From: Plazaster borealis
Lineage: Eukaryota > Echinodermata > Asteroidea > Forcipulatida > Labidiasteridae
Direction of reading: 5' to 3'
DNA: 64,000 bases
Assembly (NCBI GenBank): GCA_021014325.1
Contig: CM037472.1
Span: forward strand, 10,106,001-10,170,000
The number at the start of each line of letters is the position of its first letter. The stretch's first letter is position 1. A model generated the notes under the pieces. That model was not told where the DNA came from. It searched no databases and was given only the letters and a program-made list of their open reading frames with translations. A program made the translations under genes and the position numbers. Shown here piece by piece: positions 47,801 to 59,800 of the stretch.

Positions 47801-50800
47801 ACCGATATCGGTTCCAATTACTGTAATAACAGTATTGCCTTCTATTGGACCAGATGGAGGAATGACCTGAAATTACATCATCGTAATAGTTCATGATAAC
47901 AGGAGACAATGGGAGACTTTGGAGTGGAACACTAGGTGGCAGCAGACTTACCAGCAAATGTCTATTGTTTACGTCGTTCTGAGCATGCGCACATTTCCAA
48001 GAACAATGGATTTACGGGTGCACGCCATGCACACTGGGAGAAAGTCATGCGCCAAGCCTCCATGAAACAAAAAGTAAACCCCACAACTTTTCTGTAAATC
48101 ATGACTTTTTAAGGATTGTTGAAAAATGGTCTAACATTGTGCGGGGTTGTTGACTTTCAACCTGGAGCATTTTGGGTACACTATCCCTCTAAAAATTGCC
48201 CAATATTTTGCTATGAAGTTATTTTTCCAAGATGGAGTCTGGCCTGTTTACTCGTCATGGGCTGTTTTCATTCTGGATTAGCCTGGCTCAAATGTTGATC
48301 GGCTAACCTACTAAAAATTGAAAAAGAATTTGAAGTTAGTTTTCAGAAACTATATCTATTGTGTCTTCATTGTGTGCTTGGTTTTTCAAGAATTCTTTAT
48401 TTACATGTTTGTTTTTGGTGTTTTTTATTTATTTTATTTTATATTTTATTGGGACGGGGGGGGGCGGGGGTTACTTCTTGACAAGAGGGAATGGTGTTGT
48501 AAAGTATGGGAACAATGGGAGAGGGGTATGCTCCTTCACAGGAATCTTCCTCTGTGCTGTAGTATGTAATACGAAAGTGAAAGGTGGCCAGGGCTAGACG
48601 AGGGGGGTAACCCTGTGCTCCCATGCAGGCGTGGTATAAGTCTTCTTGTTACCTGTTCTAGATGTGGTGACGGACACTGACCAACAGGTCCGAAAGCGCT
48701 GTTAGAACACACTGTGTTTTCTATGTTCGCACATTGGGTAAAAGCACACCAACGACATTGAAGTTCCGGTCTGGCTGTGTCTGTTGACAAACATCGACTG
48801 CAATCCCGCCGGTCTACATGGCATTTGTAAAGTGTAACTGCAAACATGAAGTGGACAATTTCTTTTAGTTTCTCTAGTGAATGCTAAACATTAAATCTTG
48901 AAAGTCTATTGATAATGTTTGTGTTCATGTTGATCTGTTCTTTGAACTAAAGACCAATGGCTGCCCATGCCTATGTCCATCCAAAAACATAAAATCTATG
49001 TAGGCTATTTCAGCAAAACTCCCGACTGAATGGATTAGACAAAAAGCTCAGAGGAAGTTTCTTTCTGGTCTTTCTGGTACTGGTTCGCTAGCATTTTACC
49101 AAAATGATAAAGATCCACAACATTGTTAAGTTTTTGTGTATCAATCAAGGTAATTCGCCTTGGCAAACTAGTAATTTGCCCGGGCAAAGTAGTAATTCGC
49201 CCGGGCACAATAGTAATTCGCCCGGGCAAAGTAGTTATTCGCCCGGGCAAGGGCAAAATGATTATCTGGGAAGTTTGTTTCTGCCATGTATGTCCTAAAA
49301 TACGCTTCCGTAACAATAAAGAGCCCCTTTGTGAACACAATTTTACAAATGTTTTCACTCACCGTTGAATCTGTAGTAATCGTCCAATTCCTTGTCACCG
49401 TTCCAACTTATTGACAGTTGCGCTACAAACTCATTTACATCGTCTGCCTCATACGTGTACTTTAAAGGAGAAACATTATGCAAGAAAATTATCGTCTGGG
49501 AACTTCTGGGTTAGAGTTTTGTTATTTGTGAGTTTAGATCATGTTAAATTTGCATCGGGGATAAATAGTTTTTATTTTTGTTTCTACTGTTTTGAGGGAA
49601 TGAGTATAGGTCCTTGCAGTGCTTAATAACACACATCGGTGTATGGGTAAAACAAAAACACTATCTATATATAGTTTAACATGTTCAGGCGAACAAAATA
49701 CGTTCGCACAGTCTATTGCATTATTAACTATCACCATTATCAACTTCTCATACTTACCGTTCGACTATTACATATGATGACGTCATTTGATACTTTAACT
49801 GCTTGGACTCTCTGCTTCACATTGTCAATTAACAAGGAGCACTCATAGTTCAGCTAACATGAAAAAGAGTTTAGAGGAGCTAAGAGTTACAAACGAAAAA
49901 GGTCGCTTCACTCATGCATTGTCTCAGCTCAGAAAATGTTTGTCTTACGTCAGACTATCAACAAGAAAGGTCTCAAGATTCATGAATGTTATCTCAGGTC
50001 AGACACGTTTTAAGAATATTATCTGAAACCTCTGAACCCCTATAAAAAACTACGTTACTTCAGAGGGAGTCGTTTCCTACAATGTTTTATACTATCAACA
50101 GCTCTCCGTTGCTTGTTACAAAGTAAATTTTTATGCTAATTTTGTTTTGAGCCATTACCAAACGTATACGATACCTTTAATAAGCAGGACAGTTCTTTTC
50201 AGAACTGAGAAGTCTCCCGAATTCCGAATATTCTACTCTGCGGCAGTAGAATAAAAAGCAAGACAAGTTCTCATAGAACAAAATCTACCTAGCAAGTAGA
50301 TATACACATGGTGTTACCGCAAACCAAATATATTATAATATTATAGGTTTTCCCGGACAATTTCAACAAAATCCATTAATTTTAACACCCGGCTCATTCC
50401 ATTTCGTTTGAAAATGAATGCTCCATTGAATCAGCTTGGTTAGCTTACGGACAGAATACATATCTTTAAACATACACAAAAAGGGACAAACCGTGTTTGA
50501 GTCTGGCAAGTTGGAGACATTGACTGGTATTTCTCTTTGAATGTCGACTGGGACAAGTACCTCCCCATCATGCGGTTGTAGCTGAGGACAAAAGTCTGGT
50601 CCTCGGTTTACACCACCAGCGGGATTCTAGAAAGTGGACACCATAAACGTAACATAAGATAACAAGTAAACTTTTTAAAGCGCTATCCAATCAAGATCAT
50701 AGCGGACATACTAATAGAAATTACATGGATAGAGGTGAGTCTTAGAGCTTTACGAAACAGAGATAGACCAACATAATCCCTAATGACATGAGGAAGATTG

Positions 50801-53800
50801 TTCCAAATCATTGGTCCAACTACACTGAATGCTTTTTGACGCAGAACTTTGTTTGCACGGGGAACATTCAAGTGAGTGATATCAAGTGTGGACAGGAGAA
50901 AACGTGGAGGAGTGTAATATGACAGTAAATTGGAAAGATATCTTGGAGTAGTTTTGTTTTAGGATTTATAACAAAAAGAGCAAGTTTTAAATAAATCTAT
51001 TCCCTAATCGGTAGCCAATGAAGTTCCCTGAGTGATGGGGTAATATGTTCTCTCAAGGGTGTTGAACGTACCAAACGAGCTGCACTATTTGTAATCTTTG
51101 AACTATGTCAAATTCAGATGACGTAGCAACAAATAAAAGGAGATTGTCATAGTCAGTACGAGAGAGGACTAGAGCTCTGACAACATGATGAAGAAGATCC
51201 TCAAAAACAATAACATGTAATCTTCATTGCACCCCCACTACAAAACAACAACAACAATAACTACAAAAACCAAAAACAATGGCGTCAATAACCACCATAT
51301 TGCCATGAACTTTACAGTGGCAGGAAGGACCTTGTAATTGGACCCAGAACAAAAAACTTTTGACAGGAAATTAAAAGTACATGACTTTGCTGGATGTGCT
51401 TTTTATGCCTTTCAAATAGTTCCTCAAACTTCAATGAGTCTGAAAGCACAAAATTGCCCCATGTTTGAATATGATATAAACTCCTCCAACCTGCTTTACG
51501 TGTCGTGTATACAGCAGAGCTAGCAGCAACCAACACTTATTAATAATGACCTACACTGTTACGTTTTAAAACACTTCCCAACGAACAGTTTAATCTGATA
51601 GGTGATGTTTGTAACCTAAATTGCTCCCCTATTTTACCGTTAACACGAAGAGATAACGTCAGATATTCGGGCTAATTGTCACCCTCCCCCGGTCGGGGAA
51701 GAGGGTAACGATCTTGCACTCTAAAAACTCCAGGGTCAGAATTGACCCGAATTCCAAGTCCCTGGGGGGCCTGACCAATTTCCGGGTCAGACTGACCCGG
51801 AATGTGGTCAACAAATGGGATTTTAAAATGGATTCTGAAGTCATTTTGACTTTTTTCTGACTCTGCGTAATTTTTCCCCAGAAATGGATCATAGGCCCCA
51901 CAGGACCCACAGGACCCAGATCTGGGTCATTTTCTGACTCGTTTTTTTTATAGATCTGTCCGAATGCACCCCATCACCCACTCATGTACCGTTTGTTGAA
52001 TCAAAATGCAGTATTTTCCCAATGCGGCACAACACGTTCAAAGAAGGACAATTTCACTTTGTCAATAAGGCTAAAATCTCATCTGCACAGAGTCTTTATC
52101 AACAAAATTAAATAACGGAAAATGTAATAATATCACCAACATTGAGCCCTTTGACAATGGTGTATTCAGTTGAACACTCAGTACTTTGATGCGTGCATGT
52201 ATTGTCAAATACGCACCAGTCACAATTCCAAGCACTTCTAACGCACTCGCCACACCTGCAGAGACAATCAATTGCCAGTGTGTCAATCAAACACGGAGAG
52301 ATTTGTTTAATTAGTACTAATCATTTTGATTTCGGGCAGGTGGCAATATTGATCAAGGAAATTGACACCAAAATAAGCGACTTGGAGCAATGCCACAAAA
52401 TTTGACAAGCACATGACATCGATTATATCAATCTAAGAAAAAGCCACCGTAGTTACAAACCTTGGTTTAAAGGCAGGAAGGATGTGGTATTTGCAGCCCG
52501 AGCAACATAAACAGGAAAGGGGATTTACACTGCTGTTAATGTAATTCAAATAGTCTAGTAAGGTTTGCGATAACATCATGTACATAAAAAATCTCTGTAT
52601 GAGTTACTGGTATGGTTGTTCTGGAAAGAACCGGTTGTGCAACAACTCGACGTTTCGATCGTATGCTTTGATCATTTTCAGAAGGTCGTCTTCAGCTTTT
52701 TTTCTGAGGGCGATCAGAGCGTACTGATCGAAATGTTGAGTTTGTTACACCACCGTTCGGTTCTTTTCAGAACCATGACTGACTTTACTTATCAAAGAGA
52801 TTTTCAAATCCTTCTTATGTACATGGTGTTACCTAAAACTTTACTAGATTGCATCTTCACCATGCAAAGTTTCAAATCCTATAGGCCTACTCATGTACAA
52901 GGTGTTACCGCAAACCTTAGATTGTATCTCCACCATGCAAAGTTTCAAATCCTACTCAAGCACACGGCACGGTGCTACCTTAAACCTTACTATATTGCAT
53001 CTACACCATGCAAAGTTTCAAATCCTACTCATTTACATGGTGTTACCTCAAACCTTACTAGATTGTATCTCCACCATGCAAAGTTTCATGTCCTAGTTTA
53101 TACATACTTTTGAAAATGCTTCTTTTAACAAACTTCCTTTAACTTTGATTGTTACAATACATACCGTTTGTGTCGTGAACATTGATAGAAAGTGAATTCT
53201 GTGGAGATAAACGCCATAGAGACCGATGCAACAACACTCAGCTGCATTTCCACATGGTCCTCTGTAAAACAAACATTTACATGAGCCCTTTTGAAACCAC
53301 GCCTTCTGCTTGGGCTCCGACAGTAATTTTGGAATCGTGTTTTGTTTTTGTTTTTTAAAGCAAGGGGCTTCAGGGCATTACATATTTGTAGACATGCCTG
53401 CCCATTGACGGATTCCAAGTTCGCCAACGAAAAACAAAATTTGCATAAATTTACAATGGTTATTGCAGAGATGTCATCCCAATGCAACGCGTTATGTTTC
53501 TAGTTCCAAAAATTTAAATTTTTGTCAGGATGTTATTCAAAAGTTTTCCAGTCAGTCCTCATTTTGAGCGCCAAAGTTTGAATTGCACCGTTGCAATCGG
53601 GGGGGGGGGCCTGGCTTTATAGGGCCACGTAAACTCAACGATTGTCCTGCAGTTGGTTTGGTTTAAAGACTTCCGGCGAGGCACATTAGCGGTTGGAAAC
53701 CGTCCCTTTTGGCTAAACTCGTCCGTTAAGAGGTCACAAAAATTAAATGTCCACAGTATCCTAATTCAGCCATAACCTAATAACATGGGGAGCCCCTTTA

Positions 53801-56800
53801 GTCTGAGTGTTTAAGCAGACCCGGATAATATGACTGGAAACCAGCCCCTCGATCCAAGCAAGGCCAAATTCTTGTGAACAAAAAAAGCAGCCCATGTGTT
53901 CAACTGGCCTTGGCCATTAGTACTTGATCAATCCATGGAGGATACTTGCCTTGATTGGATTGACCAATAAACACACTCTAGCTACTTGATGTGTGTGGTG
54001 GGGCATGACTTAAGCCCATGTATTTGTGTGTGCAAAATACAGCCCATTGTATGGTACAAAAAAGGTTGTGTCTTGCAGTATGGATATCAATCATGCTAAA
54101 TCATGTTTGTTTTATTTAAAAAAAAACAATAATATGGACAGTCAATAACAATTGCTTAATTTTTCTATCTATAAAGCCATCTATAAACCATCTATAAACC
54201 TAGAATGATTATCAGCGACTTGGGTATATGATCGGCACTGGTTGGCTATGGTATACGTTTTGGTGTTACCACCGCCACCACACAGCACTTAACCAAATCG
54301 AAACATGTTTATTTCTCCCAAATTGTGCGAAAGGAAAGATGATCCCCTCCGGAGTTTGTTAAATGAAAGTAATTGTGAAGCAAAACACTTTTGACTTTCC
54401 ACAAAACAGGAAATTATACCCCTGTGCTAAAAAGAAAACACTTCCATTGACAATACTGCATAAAATTAAGAGTTATTTGGCAATTACCATTTGAAGGGAT
54501 GTTTGGCCGAGCACTTTTATCAGGAATGATACAAGCGACAGTATTTCCTGTTGTCGTTCCTTGATACACCGGAAGATCATTGAACTTGCAGGAGTAGGTC
54601 TCGCCATCTTGAAGTTGGGGGAGGTGCTCTACAGTCAGTACGATCTGAATTTATAGATAAATGACACCATTATTGTTCTAAGCTCATGGCAGGAAAAAAA
54701 TAAAGCAGGCCACTCTAAAATTTTCCGGGGATTCCGGGTTACAGGTGGCTTGGCCCATTTATTGGTCAGTAAGACCCGAATTATGGGTCAATTAGTGACC
54801 CAAACTGATGCAAAATCCGAGTCAAAATACACATTTTTAATCCGTTTCCGGGTCAGCCTGACCCAGAAATGGTTCAGACCCCCTGAGACCCGGAGTCCGG
54901 GTCAATTCTGACCTGGGGTAGAGTGTGGGCTAAAAAAACGTAAAGAATTTGTTGTTGCAAATTGTCTTTTCTGCAAAATTAATGTTATACATAATTTCCA
55001 TTTTTATTCGAACTAGTCGATCGACAGCTACATATTTGTTATGTGAAGAAAATCGCATCTTCCATAACACCAAGAGGGGATAAATATTTTCCCCTTTTCC
55101 TGAAATGGGGTCTCCTGTATTGTCTGACCAATCGCCATAGTTCTCTAATCTGCACACTTGTCACTCTTCAATTAATTCTCATCGTGAACATGATGAATAT
55201 TCATCGCAAATATTACCACTATTCAAATCCATGGGAAGAGTCTCTGGCTTGATTAAATGTAAATATTTATTTGGTTCCCCAAGGCTCACCGATCTCTGTG
55301 GTTCTGTATATGGGAAGCTTCTATATGGAGCTATATTACTAATATCCACACACTGAATCTCATTGTACGGTAGCCAACGGTTAGATTCATCCGCCATCAT
55401 ACAATCCATGCGTCTGGTACATCTGTAGTTAGAAACATGAAGAGGTTGTTGGTAAAATTATTTGTATTAATATTTAGCCTTTTACTGTGTGTTCTAGGAA
55501 ATGGTTAGCATTCCATTAACACTGCCAATTTAATGTTCTCTGGCCATAAAGGTCATGATCAAGTGATCGAGTGCCACTGGACTCAAGTTAAATCTGGTTA
55601 GTGTCAGAGTGCGGGTTCGGATCCCGATAGCGGCACTTGGTGTCCTTGAACAAGACTCTTATAATTGCGTCTTTCGGATGGGCCGTATGTCCCGTGTTTT
55701 GTGCAATGCACGTAAAAGAACCCAGTGACACTCCTTATCGTAAAGAGATGGGCTTACACTCTAAAAACTCCAGGGTCAAGTCGACCCGAATTCCGAGCCC
55801 GAGAAGTCCTGACCCATTTCCGGATAAGGTTGACCCGGACATTTTTGCGGCATTTTGACACAGATTCCGGGTCATACTGACCAGAAATGGGTCGGGCCCC
55901 CATGGGATCCGGATCCGTGTCAATTCTGACTCGTAAGTTTTTCGAGTGTACCCCTGTGTTCCTGGCAGGATCCGGCGGCAATAACTATTGTACCACCTCA
56001 CGTTGTATCCCGTTCAAGTTGTCTTATTAAGGTTGCTTCACCTCATCAATTTATTCTTATATTACGACAACCTCCGACTCATTTGACAATTCGGCGGCAG
56101 ATGGGTGTCATTTATGACAGGAAAATGTACAGGCACACCATCGTATGGTGGCTTTAAAGGAACATCGAACATTATATACACATATGCACAATTTCTGCCC
56201 ATGAATCTCAAATCATGAGATTCACGAAATATTCACGAAATATTCACGTAAATAATCACGATTTCGACCGTGTCGCGAATATTTACGTGAATATTCACGA
56301 TTTGCGCCCCAAATCGCAAATATTTCCTTTAAAATTATATTATAATGATGACCCTTTAAAACCACCATACTATTGGCATTCAGTCTGCCCATTATGTTCA
56401 GTCTAAATATTGTCCTATATATATGCAAAAATTGCTGGGGCGAAATCGTTCCCTGAGACGAAAGCAGTTCTTACTTGTTTTCCAGCGTGCACCAGCCACA
56501 GTACGGGTCCCCGTCCTGCCCGATGCAGGTCTTGCAGCTTGTGTACTGGCTGCAATTTTCAACTCTTAGTTTCAGAAGCTGCAACAAAAGTTCAAAGGAA
56601 TCACTGTGTGCCTAAAACACAAAGTGCACTGGTATTCGGGGTTTTTCTCGTTTACTGTAAACTCTGTGTTATTTTCATAGACATATGGCTAAAGTATGTT
56701 TTATGATATTATATGGAAAACGGTGATTTTGATTTAGTTGGGAAGAGTCTTTCTGAAAAGGTAAACTCAACAATTACATAAATAATTTAGGAAGTAAAGC

Positions 56801-59800
56801 CACAATAAACATATAACAAATATATATTATACCTTAGTTTTAAGTCGACGTGGTGAAATAAATTATCAGGTACAAGTCGACATCTTAGTTTGAGTAAGTG
56901 GAATTGGTGAGATAATATCGGTATAAGTTGACATCTTAATGAGAAGCTAGTCGACTTGGCGAGATAAATAATATCAGGTGTAAGTCGACATCTTAGTTTT
57001 AGTAAGTGGAATTGGTGAGATAGGTAGACCTATCAGTTGACATCTTATATGAGTAAGCTAGTCGACTTGGCTAGATAAATTATCAGGTGTAAGTTGACAT
57101 CTTAGTTTGATTGTGTCGACTTGGCAAGATAAATATCAGGTATAAGTTGACATCTTAATGAGTAAGCTAGTCGACTTGGCTAGATAAATTATCAGGTGTA
57201 AGTCGACATCTTAGTTTGATTGTGTCGACTTGGCAAGATAAATATCAAGTATGAGTTGACATCTTAATGAGTAAGCTAGTCGACTTGGCTAGATAAATTA
57301 TCAGGTGTAAGTCGACATCTTAGTTTGATTGTGTCGACTTTGCAAGATAAAAATCAGGTATAAGTCGACATCTTAGTTTGAGTAAATCGAATTGGCGAGA
57401 TAAATATCAGGTAGTCGACACCTTAGTTTGAGTAAGTCGAATTGGCGATATACATTTTCTCGTTGTCTGTATCAGAGGTTACGGCATTCCCAGAGCCCCG
57501 TACTGACGCATTGCCTTTATGCCTTAATAATAGTTCTGCTTGTTTATCTTAAAATCAATTCACCTGCTGTTCGGTAAGGACATTTATATGTTTCTTTGTG
57601 TCATCCAGTGAACTATCCCTCAGTACTGGAGCGTCTCCAAGATTAATGCTCTCATAATGCCGAGCCGACGCTCCGTCCTCTATGTGCACCTGATCGAGTA
57701 TAATGATGGTTTGTTATTACATGAATCATGTGGACTTCAAAAATGAATGAAACATCGTTCAATATTTGGGCGTCTCATGGCTTTATGACACAGAACAAGA
57801 AATTATCGGGGAGACATTATTAGTTTCAATCTCAACTGGCTCATTGATAATAAAGTTCATACTGGTAAAAAATCACAAGAGCAATATTTTACCTTCGATG
57901 TAACAATCCATCAACTGTAAGTGGTAAATTTAGGTCAGTATAAGCACTGAGATGACAGACAATTCTAGTTCGAATCTGAATCTGTAATTCTCTTCTTACT
58001 TGATTGGTGGTTAGCGGATACTAATTTAAGTACCCCCCGAAAATGCATTACCTTAAAAATACATTTACAAAAAAAGTGTTGGGCTTACAATCATCTCTGC
58101 ACGTCAACTAAACCCGATTTTAGCGGAGGACGGACAACTCGACCGTAACACAACTCAACTTGAAACAGGTCATCCGTTGAGACAGGTCGACCGTCAGTCT
58201 GTCAAACCGTAAGATAATTATGTCGTCCGGTGGTGACCACATTGATAGTCTATTACTTGATAGTGCGTCGAAGAGTAACACAAATAGGCCTAGAGTCTTT
58301 TGTTTTAAATTAAACTATTGCCCCAACTTTGTCTTCTTCCGCAACGTTTTTTTCCCCCTTTTTCCAGTGAACTGTCATTGTTTTTCTCTGAATGAATTTT
58401 GACATGGTGCTGTTTCAAAACGAAAAGGATACAAAAACTCTCGCATATATGGCACGGAGTATGAACAAAAGACATGTAACATGCAATAATTTATGTTTTG
58501 AGGTTTTAAAAATATTTACAACTAATTTTGTTCATGCAATACATTAAATGAAAGCTTATAATATTCGCAAATCTGTAAAAAAGAATTCTGGTTGAAGTTT
58601 TAAATCTAAAGTTTCGGGTCAATTAGCAAAATACTGGACCTACATCTACAGTCACGAACCTTCAACAACGACCCACTTGAAGTTCCAATGAAAGCAACAG
58701 TATGGTTCAGCTCAATGGTTGTAGTTATTGATGACATCACAATCCCTGCTCGTTCAAGCGAAGGTGTGGATTCAACTGCGTTAGGATTATTGGGGTATTT
58801 TATAAGGTACCGGTATTCTCTTGCTGCACATAGGAATTGGGCGATAGCACTATCAGGAACAGTCTGCAAAAAGGCAAGAAATTATTCAACTTTAAAGAAA
58901 AAGTACGAGCTCGATAATTTTTGCAAAAGGATTAATAATTTCAATCTTGGCGCTCTCTTTCAACAAAGTTTATATTATACCAATCATCGAGAGAAACATT
59001 TCCGGCGTATGCAAAACTGCAAAAAATTGCAATTGAAGACACCCAAAAGTCACCGATGCATGTTTATAGACCCATTGCATATGACGTCACACTCTCAAAA
59101 AGGAGGCAGATCATTGGACCATGGAGGAAGAAACTTCCTCCATGATTGGACGATGCTGTTCTCTGTGCGTAAAAACGTGCGCGAGACCTCAGCGTATCTG
59201 TAGCGTTTCGCGTTATGCAAGGAGGATCTATTGATTTCTATTGGATGTGTAAGTAACCAAATTTTGGCTGAATGATAATAACTAACTTACAATTTTAGAA
59301 CATCTACTTCCGTACAGATAGCTGACGCTGTCTCGCCCAGTCCTAACGCAGTTATCAACAGCAGTAAAAAATGCACCTTCTATGTCGCTCATACTGAACA
59401 TACAGAGAGCTGAGTTGTTATCCCTGGTAAAGACTGTATACAACATCAAGTCACTTGAATCAATTCCCAGTGACGCAGCAATGCCGGGTCCTGCTGGTCC
59501 AACATAGGCTGCTTGGGCTGAGGGATACACACTCGACCCTTGGCCACATTGTATGGTAATCTCTGTATAAGTATCCAAGTCTCGACGGTCTGACTCTAGC
59601 ATATCAGCCTGGTGACAAACCCGTACCACTTTGGAGCGGGTAGCTTGATGAGTGACATAATAAACGTAGCCATTTGATGAAAAACCATACACATAATTAA
59701 TGTCAAAAGGAGGACTGCTTTTATAGGCATAATTAAAATTGACTTGAGAGTTTTCATTTGCAAACAGTAAATTTCTATTTGGTACAATCAGATCCAAAAT

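Noticed and set aside
47540..47896. A 118-codon plus-strand frame
   Set aside because: It is the antisense shadow of receptor exon 13 and its flanking intron. The minus strand has the IPT motif and splice sites.
58688..59203. A 171-codon plus-strand frame
   Set aside because: It overlaps receptor exon 2 in antisense and then runs into intron 1. No domain was recognised.
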